Shown: piece after piece, positions 18,223-26,301 of the stretch
How positions within the stretch are numbered: position 1 is the first letter of the stretch
How the letters are laid out: each line of letters begins with the position of its first letter
NCBI RefSeq assembly: GCF_000425725.1
Contig: NZ_AUDZ01000013.1
Span: 310,001 to 374,000, forward strand
DNA from: Halomonas halocynthiae DSM 14573
GTDB lineage: Bacteria > Pseudomonadota > Gammaproteobacteria > Pseudomonadales > Halomonadaceae
Reading direction: 5' to 3'
DNA: 64,000 nt
Made by a program: the position numbers and the translations under genes
The notes under the pieces: model-generated
Told to the model about the DNA's origin: nothing
Database searches by the model: none
What the model saw: only the letters and a program-made list of their open reading frames with translations

Positions 18223-19317
18223 ATGCTCTTGGCAAAGAACGCAGCAATACTTAAGAGATTCCTCCCATGGCCAATGCAGATCGGCTTCATCGTGAGTGTG
18301 ATGGTTTCGTTTCTGGCATGGCTCCCTGTCGCCATGGCGGCACAACCTTCCACTGCCCAGGAGACGGAATGGCCCAAGGGGCATTACCCGCTACCTGAGG
18401 AAGGCAATATTATCGGAGAGGCTGACACCTTCATCGTGAAGAATTACGAGGATACTCTGATTGATATTGCCAGACGTCACAACCTTGGCTACCAGGAGAT
18501 TGTACGTGCTAACCCAGAGGTCAGTATTTGGGTGCCCGGAGTGGGTACTGAAGTAACCATTCCAGGACGCTTCATCCTGCCGAATGTCGAGCGTACTGGG
18601 GTCGTCATCAATATCGCCGAGCTGCGGCTTTACTACTACCCAGATGTCAAAACCGGTGAGACACCGCGCGTTGAGACCTATCCTATCGGCATCGGTCGCG
18701 AAGGGTTTGATACACCCCTTGGTGTGACCGAGACTACCATGAACATTAAAAACCCCGCATGGTACCCGCCTGAGTCGGTAAAACGTGAAGCGGAAGCACG
18801 CGGCGAAACCGCACCAAGCGTTGTACCGCCCGGCCCCGATAACCCGCTAGGAGACCATGCCATCATCCTAGGCTTCGATGGCTATTTGATTCACGGCACC
18901 AACCAGCCCGATGGCATTGGCATGCGCGCAAGCCGAGGTTGTATCCGCATGTTACCCAAAGACATCGAATCTATATTTGACCGCATTCCACCCGGCACCC
19001 AAGTCAACATCATCAATCAGCCGATCAAGATAGGTTGGGAAGGCGGTCAGCCGCTGATTCAAGCCTTTCCGCCGCTTGGAGAAGAAGAGCACAGTATGAC
19101 CGCACTCACAGAGACCATGACACGCCTTAACCAATACAATGTCGATAACGTAAACCTCGATTACGAGCAGCTCAGCGATGTCCTGTCACTCTCTAACGGG
19201 CTTATAACCCCACTACATCCAAAGCAGGAACAGGAGCCACAGCGCCACAGCCCAGAAGAGAAGGCTATCAAGGGCATTTATGAAGACCTGGTTTTGACGT
19301 CATCTCAACGGTCATGA
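18223..19317 (+). CDS. L,D-transpeptidase (YkuD family) with LysM-like segment
   Basis: 364 residues. A signal or anchor segment (about 18-40) precedes a LysM-like region (about 65-110: FIVKNYEDTLIDIARRHNLGYQEIVRANP). The YkuD domain (about 125-270) has HGTN and the catalytic SRGCIRM (Cys about 239). It forms 3-3 peptidoglycan crosslinks or links Braun-type lipoprotein to the wall (ErfK/YbiS group by layout). It starts 2 bases after lnt, so it belongs to the same transcript. The C-terminal tail (about 290-364) is polar and of unknown role. Confidence 0.92.
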   Translation: MLLAKNAAILKRFLPWPMQIGFIVSVMVSFLAWLPVAMAAQPSTAQETEWPKGHYPLPEEGNIIGEADTFIVKNYEDTLIDIARRHNLGYQEIVRANPEVSIWVPGVGTEVTIPGRFILPNVERTGVVINIAELRLYYYPDVKTGETPRVETYPIGIGREGFDTPLGVTETTMNIKNPAWYPPESVKREAEARGETAPSVVPPGPDNPLGDHAIILGFDGYLIHGTNQPDGIGMRASRGCIRMLPKDIESIFDRIPPGTQVNIINQPIKIGWEGGQPLIQAFPPLGEEEHSMTALTETMTRLNQYNVDNVNLDYEQLSDVLSLSNGLITPLHPKQEQEPQRHSPEEKAIKGIYEDLVLTSSQRS

Positions 19318-19443
19318 CACGCCTTTTGGCACCCCGTTGAGCCCTGGCATATAGGTAGAGAGCCATAGCCCCGTCCAAACGGCGGGGCGACATTCGCCTA
19401 CAGAGTCGCGGGGCCCTCCAAGTGACTGCGCGCTATCAGTGTC

Positions 19444-20913
19444 TTAGCACTCAATATCCAGAGGCAGCCAGTAGGTAACGCCACCCACTACCACCTGTAT
19501 CCCGTCTGTCGTCCGCTCTACGGTCTGTTGTCGAAGCATTTTCTGCGTTAATTTTGTGTCATGGAAATACTCCATGGCAGCAACGATCCATGCCTCCCTC
19601 CAGGCCTCTCCTTGATCAGCACACCGGGCCATCGTCATCAGGGTGCGGGCTAGTGTTTCTTTTCGCCGCTTTCTTGCCCGTTTTACATCCACCCGAGGAG
19701 CCAACGTGGTGGCATGTTGGCGATTTAAGAAATTAGTAAACCCCGTGACCGAGGCTGCTTGTCCGGGCACCGCATGCAAATAGTTGTCCACATCGCCCTG
19801 TTGAGGCAGTCGCTGCCCCTCCCGGTCAGTAGCGAGTAGCAATGCGGCTGCCGCTCTTAGTGCAAGTCGTGCGGAGGTGTGGGACGTTTTGCCCGCCTCT
19901 ATACGGGTTTCCAATTGCAGCCAATAGGCTTGCAGCACTTGGTCTGATAGCGAAGCGAACGGCATAGAACTGAGACACGCTTGAATACGTCTTTTCTCTG
20001 AGTCGATCCGCTTTGCTTGGTGATCCGGCTCTACCCCTTGCTCTTCATGCAACCATCGCATGGGAAGCCTCACACGCCGCAAGCCCTCCGCCCCGAAGTG
20101 ATGAAGTAGCTCCGAATAGCTCGGTATCCGTGACCATGCCTGGTCGAGCTCAAGGAAGAACGAGAAGAAATGATTGATCTTGAGGGCAGCCTTATGCGGC
20201 CCAGTGATACGAATCAGCCATTCACCAAATTCCCCAAAGGCCTCACTTAACGCTTTGGTAGTGATACCGGCTTGGCCAATGGTGATGCGTTTACGGCATG
20301 TTCGCGTCCAATAGCAGGGCTCACAGGCATCACCTCGACCCGCTGGCATGGGATTACCACACGATGGGCAGGCAATTTCCCCTTGCTCATTACAGGCTTT
20401 GCACAACGCATCCCCGTTGGGTGCCACCACCAATAAACGATGTCGACGACATGCAGAACAGGTACCGTGGTCTGCTGTCGAACAGCGTGGACATAAGCGA
20501 TGATCATGCCCCATACGCGCCACTCGGGTAAGACGTTGAGATGCTTTCCCACACGCCTCGCAGGGCTCTGGTTCTTTGAAATAGGGAGCGCAGGCGATAC
20601 AGACAGGGCCGTAGGGAGTGACCTTGCCGATGTTGTAGTCTGAACTGGCTTTTCCACATCGTGCACACGGTTTGTCAACGTTGCACTGACGACAGACGGC
20701 GTCTGGGTCATTCTTAGGCAGACGGGCTAACTCACCACATCGTGGGCACATCCGCCGCTTAAACACACGAGCATAGCAAGTTGAACAGTAGCCGTGCCCT
20801 TTATGGCGTCGCCACAATTTGGAGACTTCTCGGCCACACTCATCGCAGTCGACCGTTTGGTGTTGATTCAAGAGGTTGGCTCCGCTTTCATTCTGCGTTT
20901 TAAACGCGCCCAT
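19444..20913 (-). CDS. Zinc-ribbon protein of the Tn7-like operon (TniE-position gene)
   Basis: 489 residues. The N-terminal 210 carry twelve CxxC pairs (23/26, 43/46, 56/59, 74/77, 83/86, 105/108, 118/121, 141/144, 152/155, 171/174, 182/185, 197/200), enough for six tandem zinc ribbons. The C-terminal 280 residues are helical and basic. The stretch about 340-400 (ARLALRAAAALLL to FTNFLNRQHATTL) resembles the core-binding fold of tyrosine recombinases, but I see no R-H-R-Y catalytic set. It overlaps tniQ by 46 bases and is last in the transposition operon. Its position suggests a target-DNA or accessory role; the name TniE is used for the gene at this place in comM islands, and I am not certain of homology. 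Confidence 0.6.
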   Translation of the reverse strand: MGAFKTQNESGANLLNQHQTVDCDECGREVSKLWRRHKGHGYCSTCYARVFKRRMCPRCGELARLPKNDPDAVCRQCNVDKPCARCGKASSDYNIGKVTPYGPVCIACAPYFKEPEPCEACGKASQRLTRVARMGHDHRLCPRCSTADHGTCSACRRHRLLVVAPNGDALCKACNEQGEIACPSCGNPMPAGRGDACEPCYWTRTCRKRITIGQAGITTKALSEAFGEFGEWLIRITGPHKAALKINHFFSFFLELDQAWSRIPSYSELLHHFGAEGLRRVRLPMRWLHEEQGVEPDHQAKRIDSEKRRIQACLSSMPFASLSDQVLQAYWLQLETRIEAGKTSHTSARLALRAAAALLLATDREGQRLPQQGDVDNYLHAVPGQAASVTGFTNFLNRQHATTLAPRVDVKRARKRRKETLARTLMTMARCADQGEAWREAWIVAAMEYFHDTKLTQKMLRQQTVERTTDGIQVVVGGVTYWLPLDIEC

Positions 20914-21956
20914 GAGGCTCTAACAGCGCGTTCCGACATGGGGCGACAAGCCGGGGGAACACGGCGGCGATGCGGCCCATGAGGGTGGTGAGATAACCGT
21001 GATAGCAGCGGCAACAACACAACGGGGGGCGACCTTCGGGGATCATGAAGCGCGCTCGTTTTGACATTGCACGCGACCAGAACGCTGAACGTTTCTTCAA
21101 GGCCCATACTGAGCAAGCGTTCCAACGCTACCAATAAGGCACTACGCTCGCTGACAGCCAGCAGCTCAAACGCCAGGCCAGACACAGGCATTCGGCAATC
21201 CGTAACCGAAATGCCCAATGAAAGAAGCGCATCGGCCAGGGGTGACACAGGCCGCCGACTTGCACGCCGTATAACGCCAATAAAAAAGGCCACCATAGAA
21301 AACCAATCGGCGGGTGCGATAGAGGCCTGCCTAAACGTCACCTTATCCTGTTCTAACACACGATCAGCCATCACTTGAACACTGAACGCTTCAGGTAAAG
21401 GCGACGTGCATACCGCCTTTCTAAAATCGTTATGACACCGGCTGCATTGAGCTAAATGTTGATCTTCCGCTGTCAGGCGATGGGGCTCTATAGGGGCCTT
21501 GCATGCTGGGCACTCATCTACCAGCTGCACCCCATGAAAGCGGCACCCAGTGTGCCAAGCGAATCGCCAGTGCCGGCGCAAGTAGGGGGTTGAGTCCTCT
21601 GCCAAGCACAACGTGCATACCTGTTGTCCTCCATGGCGGGTTCGATTTCGGCTGCCGAGTGCCAACAACCAGGGCCAAGTCCGGGTTTCCGGTAACGAGT
21701 AACCGACCACTTTCTCACAATCGTCCCGCATCCCCGCTTTCTGAAACTTAGCGGAAGATATCCCCGAGGCATTCACTAATGGGCGCATTCTTGCGAGGGG
21801 TATTTCCCTATCAATGTCCCTCGTCCATATACGCCATGTTGGCCAAATAGCCCCGGTGAGCGACAAAGGATCACACCCCTGTCGCAACGCCGCCCGAACG
21901 AGCCATGATGAAAGGGACTCCTCAGGCAGCAGGGGCACACTCAGCGCCCAGGTCAT
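20868..21956 (-). CDS. tniQ: TniQ/TnsD-family target-site selector
   Basis: 362 residues. The TniQ N-terminal domain starts PLLPEESLSSWLVRAALRQG. The characteristic zinc-binding pattern CTLCLAED-(x)-HTGCRFHGVQLVDECPAC follows at about 115-155, with a second CSRC further on. TniQ/TnsD proteins bind a specific chromosomal site and recruit the TnsC-type ATPase. Here the expected site is the conserved comM sequence at 1603-1607/25578. At 362 residues it is shorter than Tn7 TnsD (508). Overlaps tnsC by one base (TAATG). Confidence 0.88.
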   Translation of the reverse strand: MTWALSVPLLPEESLSSWLVRAALRQGCDPLSLTGAIWPTWRIWTRDIDREIPLARMRPLVNASGISSAKFQKAGMRDDCEKVVGYSLPETRTWPWLLALGSRNRTRHGGQQVCTLCLAEDSTPYLRRHWRFAWHTGCRFHGVQLVDECPACKAPIEPHRLTAEDQHLAQCSRCHNDFRKAVCTSPLPEAFSVQVMADRVLEQDKVTFRQASIAPADWFSMVAFFIGVIRRASRRPVSPLADALLSLGISVTDCRMPVSGLAFELLAVSERSALLVALERLLSMGLEETFSVLVACNVKTSALHDPRRSPPVVLLPLLSRLSHHPHGPHRRRVPPACRPMSERAVRASWARLKRRMKAEPTS

Positions 21957-22840
21957 TACAGCATCACTTCCCTAATGCCACGGGTGGGCCGCACCCATGA
22001 TTTACTCTGAATAATTTTCTCATCGATGCACTCAGCTCCAGACAAAATAGCGGCATTTGCACACTCAATCAGCAGCCGGTGCAGGTCACCCAAATTACCG
22101 CCAGAAATCGCGTGGAGCTGGGTCGCCAATTGGGGCTCATGCAGTTGGGAAGGATGTTTGAGAGGTAATATCTTCTCAAAGCCAGCGAGCAGCTTCTGAA
22201 ACTCCTGATTGAGCTCCCACTTTGGTAACGCGACCACATCAAAGCGACTCGCATGCTGTGGGTCTGAATGCAGCACACGCACAGCATCTTGCGTCCCCAC
22301 ACCAACGATGGGAATCATTAGCTCATTGCATAAAAGCTTAATGGCATTCATCGTTTCGCGCTGCTTAACAGCACCACCGGTTAACAGAGAGTGAAACTCA
22401 TCGATGATCAGTAAGCGCGTATGGCAAGCACGCAGTTGATGAATCACCTGGTAGCGCAGCTTGGGAACAGGATCTGTAGGCCGGTAGGGAGCCCAGAAAC
22501 TCTCTAGCACTGCGATATACAGACTTTTCTCATCGGCACTCGGGGGAGCCTGAGTGACAACAACAGGCTTCACGGGCTCTACGTCTTCATTCACGTAGCC
22601 TTCACCGTACTGCTTACGAAACCGTTGAACGATGGTTGTCTTTCCGTTGTTGGAGTCACCCACGAGCAAGAGGTTAGGCATACGAGGACGACTGGGCTTC
22701 TCCATCAACCCACGCATGACCTCAATGACACGATTGGCCAATGGATAGCCCAACCAGCGCGGTTGATCCATAAACTCCATTCGCTCTTTAGCGGACAGCC
22801 CCAAGACGTGACGAAGATCAGGATGAAGGTGTGTGCTCAT
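21956..22840 (-). CDS. tnsC: TnsC/TniB-type transposition AAA+ ATPase
   Basis: 294 residues. Walker A is GDSNNGKT (about 62-69); Walker B is RLLIIDEFHSLL (about 143-154), followed by an arginine-rich sensor region and a C-terminal winged-helix-like part. It couples the target selector (TniQ, or the TnsE-like protein) to the transposase. Size is nearer TniB than the 555-residue Tn7 TnsC. The start ATG overlaps the tnsB stop (ATGA). Confidence 0.9.
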   Translation of the reverse strand: MSTHLHPDLRHVLGLSAKERMEFMDQPRWLGYPLANRVIEVMRGLMEKPSRPRMPNLLLVGDSNNGKTTIVQRFRKQYGEGYVNEDVEPVKPVVVTQAPPSADEKSLYIAVLESFWAPYRPTDPVPKLRYQVIHQLRACHTRLLIIDEFHSLLTGGAVKQRETMNAIKLLCNELMIPIVGVGTQDAVRVLHSDPQHASRFDVVALPKWELNQEFQKLLAGFEKILPLKHPSQLHEPQLATQLHAISGGNLGDLHRLLIECANAAILSGAECIDEKIIQSKSWVRPTRGIREVML

Positions 22841-24765
22841 GCTATGTCCCAGTTCACATCGATATCACCCGTTAAAAGACCGTCCCCTTGAGCGGGTGTC
22901 TCTTTAGGGGCCGCAGTTGAGGGCGCATGTAAAAGGGGATCTGCAGGCGTCACCTTCTTCTCATGCTCTTTACGTCGTTGTGCCTGACGGCGACTTCGCT
23001 TAGTACGTGCTTGCGACTCCTCCACATGGGTTCGCAGCTCACTAATAGCGCGTAGAATTTCAGTCTCATTGACCGAGTTTCTTCCTTCCTGCCGAAGGCG
23101 CGCTTTAGCTTGGGCATACTCCCAAACACTCATCGAGGGGAGGGCAAGATTGGCAAAGGGCACGCGAAAATAGTGCCCGAGCTCCGGGTCTTTGAACCAA
23201 ATGACACTAATGTCGCGAGGGTCGCGCCGGAAAACAAAGGTGCGTTTCTTGTCTGGCATGTCTGGATCTTTGGCATTGATCCAAGGTCTTAGCGCTTCAT
23301 CGTAATAGTTTATGCCATCGATGGTCACACCAAAGGTCTGGATCGTACGCTGAAAGCTGGGCAAAAAATCGAGCAATACAGAGAGCCTGTCAGCAGGCCT
23401 CGGCGCTAATCCCACTCCCTGCACATCCGCATTGCCAAACACACCAATTTCCCACTTTTTCATCGGCGACATACCAATCCCAGAATGAAGGCGCTGGTGG
23501 TAAACCTTGCAAATCAACGTCACCAGCCACTCTTCAAACTCGCTTTTCGTCATGGCCGCGTGCTTCTCTGGATCGTATCCCTCTTTCTCTTTAATGGAGG
23601 AGAAGGTCGTCCCAGGCAGGTTATGGATTTCCTTTAGAAGAGAGCCCAGTACCCGCTCAATGTGGCCACCATAACGAGGCTGCTTAACAGGCCGAAACTC
23701 AAGGTTGACCCCATAGGCTAGGCATGAGCGCCGAAACGTCTCAGAGCGAAAATCTGGGCCGTTATCGACATGAATCGTGGCGGGTGTGCCCCATACCGGC
23801 CACTCAGCCTCCACATTATGCAGTAGCAACCACTCATCTTTAGGAAGCATGGAGTGCGCCACACACATGCCGACAGATGTTTCAGAGGGCGGGTCAAACG
23901 ACAAGTAATACCCCGTGACCATGCGAGTAAACACGTCCATGGCCAACGTAATCCATGGGCGACCAATCGGCTTGCGATACACGTCATCGACCAAAATAAT
24001 ATCGGCAGGCGTGTGGTCAATCTGCATAACGGCTAACGGATAGTCCGCATTGGGAAATTTTCCGGCAGCCGGCTGGAACTTGTTAATGGCTTTGTCTCTA
24101 AAACCATGGCCACGCAACCGGTCACGCTCTGGGATATCACGCAGACGAGCACGAACGGTACCAGGGCTCGGCGGGTCGATGCGCCGTTCATGGCAGCGCC
24201 GCATGACTTCCTGTACCGCTTTTTGTGCGGACGGACGCTGCAGCGTCAAATACACCTCTTTGATGACTTCCTGAATCACTGCCTCGGCATGCGCGGGAAT
24301 ACGCGACTTTCCCTTCTTCCACCCTGGCTTTTGAGGAATCAATGCGAGCACCGAGCCCGTCGCTTTATACCGCTTCAACCAACGGTAGATCGTAGCCGTA
24401 TCAACCCCCGTTTGTTTCGCACGCTCCTCCGCTGCATCCCGCCCCACCGTATGGCGATCCACCAAGGGCTTAATGATGGAAAAGCGATGCTCGGCCTCCC
24501 GCCAATCGGCATCCCCAATCTCGGACATATCCTGCTCAGGGGATACGGACCCGCTATTGAGAGGCGCTAGTTCTTTGATGCGAAGCGGGCAACTACGCCC
24601 GGACTCAACGGCAATGCCAATGACTGTCTCAAAATCGAGCACCTGGGAAATTCGGTAAACGGTGCCATCTTTCTGAACCTGCTCACCCACCATAATCTGC
24701 AAGTGTTGGCGTGTTTGGGCGACGCCGTTATTGGGTTCAGTTGCGCTGCCACGATGGTTATTCAT
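22837..24765 (-). CDS. tnsB: TnsB/TniA-type DDE transposase
   Basis: 642 residues. An N-terminal DNA-binding part contains a helix-turn-helix (TIYRWLKRYKATGSVLALIP, about 130-150). The RNase H-like catalytic core has AVMQIDHTPADI (first Asp), IHVDNGPDFRSE (second Asp) and the glutamate in RYGGHIERVLGSLLKEIH. A C-terminal basic tail follows. It should bind the TGCGAC repeats at both ends and make the strand-transfer cuts. Overlaps tnsA by 8 bases. Confidence 0.92.
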   Translation of the reverse strand: MNNHRGSATEPNNGVAQTRQHLQIMVGEQVQKDGTVYRISQVLDFETVIGIAVESGRSCPLRIKELAPLNSGSVSPEQDMSEIGDADWREAEHRFSIIKPLVDRHTVGRDAAEERAKQTGVDTATIYRWLKRYKATGSVLALIPQKPGWKKGKSRIPAHAEAVIQEVIKEVYLTLQRPSAQKAVQEVMRRCHERRIDPPSPGTVRARLRDIPERDRLRGHGFRDKAINKFQPAAGKFPNADYPLAVMQIDHTPADIILVDDVYRKPIGRPWITLAMDVFTRMVTGYYLSFDPPSETSVGMCVAHSMLPKDEWLLLHNVEAEWPVWGTPATIHVDNGPDFRSETFRRSCLAYGVNLEFRPVKQPRYGGHIERVLGSLLKEIHNLPGTTFSSIKEKEGYDPEKHAAMTKSEFEEWLVTLICKVYHQRLHSGIGMSPMKKWEIGVFGNADVQGVGLAPRPADRLSVLLDFLPSFQRTIQTFGVTIDGINYYDEALRPWINAKDPDMPDKKRTFVFRRDPRDISVIWFKDPELGHYFRVPFANLALPSMSVWEYAQAKARLRQEGRNSVNETEILRAISELRTHVEESQARTKRSRRQAQRRKEHEKKVTPADPLLHAPSTAAPKETPAQGDGLLTGDIDVNWDIA

Positions 24766-25438
24766 AATCGGGTACCCATACCTCCGATAGAGGACTGAAG
24801 GATTGGGCCATATCGCAATCTAACTGCCGAGTCGCCAGTAGATGCCATAAATGCGCAATCCCCTCTGCCCGGTAAATATCGCCCATAAAGTGCCGAGAAA
24901 GCAGGTAATCCAAGGTCGCCACCCCCATTTCCCTCACCGTGTTGAGGACTGCCTGGCTTTCGACAGAGGGAAACACCATCCGCTTGTAGCGCGCTAGGAA
25001 GGTAATGTTGTCCAAGGTCTTATCACGAATGCGGCTTTCATCATGAATGCGAAACGCCCAGCCCTCATTGTTGGCATGCCGTATCGCCGCCTTCCATTTA
25101 GGCGACCATTCACGCCAATGTGCTTGCCACTTTTCCCGTGGTTTGACCTCCACCAGGAGAGGTTTTGGGTAATCCCTGTAATGACGGTTACCGAGACGGT
25201 AATAAACCAAATAGTCAGGTGTGTAGGTGTAGCGCCTACCGGTCACGGGATGATGAAACGGGATCTCGCACGGCTGGGATATCACACCAAGGACGCTCAC
25301 ATCAAAGTCAGCCTTGATGAGGAAATCACGTTCGAGCGTCGACTCGAACGCAATAGACTCCTCCCCGCGAAAGGCATAGTAGCCAGACACACTTCGTCGG
25401 GTAGGGCCGATTTTACGAACGGATGTAGGCAGTGGCAT
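24758..25438 (-). CDS. tnsA: TnsA-like endonuclease
   Basis: 226 residues from ATG 25438; in-frame GTG and TTG codons lie at 25450 and 25453, with no clear ribosome site for any of them. Catalytic residues are of the TnsA restriction-endonuclease fold: a glutamate in FESTLERDFLI, Asp in YTPDYLVYY, and E-x-K in LLVEVKPREKW. TnsA cuts the 5' ends so that the element leaves by clean cut-and-paste. The start region overlaps the innermost TnsB-type repeat of the right end, so operon expression is probably self-limited by TnsB. First gene of the operon. Confidence 0.9.
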   Translation of the reverse strand: MPLPTSVRKIGPTRRSVSGYYAFRGEESIAFESTLERDFLIKADFDVSVLGVISQPCEIPFHHPVTGRRYTYTPDYLVYYRLGNRHYRDYPKPLLVEVKPREKWQAHWREWSPKWKAAIRHANNEGWAFRIHDESRIRDKTLDNITFLARYKRMVFPSVESQAVLNTVREMGVATLDYLLSRHFMGDIYRAEGIAHLWHLLATRQLDCDMAQSFSPLSEVWVPDYE

Positions 25439-25443
25439 GGGCA

Positions 25444-25577
25444 GTCGCACCAAATGTTGAATAAAACAAGACCTGTCGCATCAATTGCTATTAATTCTGT
25501 CGCACTCAATCCTGTACAGACTACCATAATAGCCCGATATTACGCCCTGAGGGTCGCACTAATTGCTGAAAATGACA
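25444..25577. repeat. Right transposon end with four TnsB-type binding repeats
   Basis: GTCGCA(C/T) occurs at 25444-25450, 25475-25481, 25499-25505 and 25553-25559, each followed by an AT-rich CAATTG-like block. The element ends AAATGACA at 25577. The operon promoter must lie within or beside this array, because tnsA starts at its inner edge. Confidence 0.88.
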
Positions 25578-25582
25578 GTGGT
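25578..25582. repeat. 5-bp target site duplication (right copy), GTGGT
   Basis: Second copy of GTGGT, directly after the right terminus of the Tn7-like element and continuous with the comM C-terminal half. Confidence 0.95.
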
Positions 25583-26242
25583 TCGCGCCCTCGGCCAGGG
25601 GAGATTTCTCTGGCCCATCATGGTGTGTTGTTTCTTGATGAGCTGCCTGAGTATCCGCGTCAGGTGCTAGAGGTGATGCGAGAGCCTATGGAATCTGGAG
25701 AAATTTATATTGCTCGAGCCAATCATCAGCGCTGTTATCCAGCGCGTTTTCAGCTAGTGGCGGCAATGAACCCTTGCCCCTGTGGGCATTTAGGCGATTC
25801 GCGTCAGCAGTGCCACTGCACCGCCAATCAGATACAGCGCTATCAGGCACGGCTGTCAGGGCCGTTGTTGGATCGTATCGACCTGCAAGTAGAGGTGCCG
25901 GCACTACCACCAGAGCAGTTGACCGCTCAAACTCGCGGTGAATCATCTGACGATGTGCGTGAGCGGGTACTGGCGGCAAGGCAGCGCCAGCTTGAGCGAG
26001 GTGCGTTAAATGCTTTGTTGAGTGGCCGTGATTTGGAAGACGTGTGTGCGTTAGAAAGCGCCGACCGGGCTTGGTTAGCTGCTGCGCTAGAGCGGCTGAA
26101 ACTTTCGGCTCGCGCGTACCATCGTGTTTTGCGGGTGGCGTTAACGCTGGCAGACCTCGCCGGTGAGTCACGGCCTGCCCGTGAGCAGTTGATGGAGGCA
26201 ATTGGCTATCGCCAGCTTGACCGCCAGCTACAAGGGGGGTAA
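25578..26242 (+). pseudogene. comM: comM C-terminal fragment
   Basis: From 25583 the frame reads SRPRPGEISLAHHGVLFLDELPEY, with the Walker B type motif of Mg-chelatase-like AAA+ proteins. A cysteine-rich part (NPCPCGHLGDSRQQCHC) and the C-terminal helical domain follow, to a stop at 26242. These are 219 ComM residues with no start codon or ribosome site of their own. An open frame extends upstream into the transposon right end, but that part is antisense to tnsA. See 759-1676 for the other half. Confidence 0.95.
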
Positions 26243-26301
26243 TACAATGTAACTAAAATGTAGCGTGTGCGTTGATGTCGAGTCACGGTGGGGACCGTAT
26301 T

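Noticed and set aside
19368-19388. GCCCCG/CGGGGC inverted repeat between the transpeptidase and the zinc-ribbon gene
   Set aside because: Only 6 bp with a 9-base loop and no U-run; too weak to call a terminator, although one is expected between these convergent genes.
25043-26242. A single 399-codon plus-strand ORF reaching into the comM C-terminal half
   Set aside because: The first part is antisense to tnsA and the transposon end; only the part from 25583 matches ComM, so it is a chance fusion.
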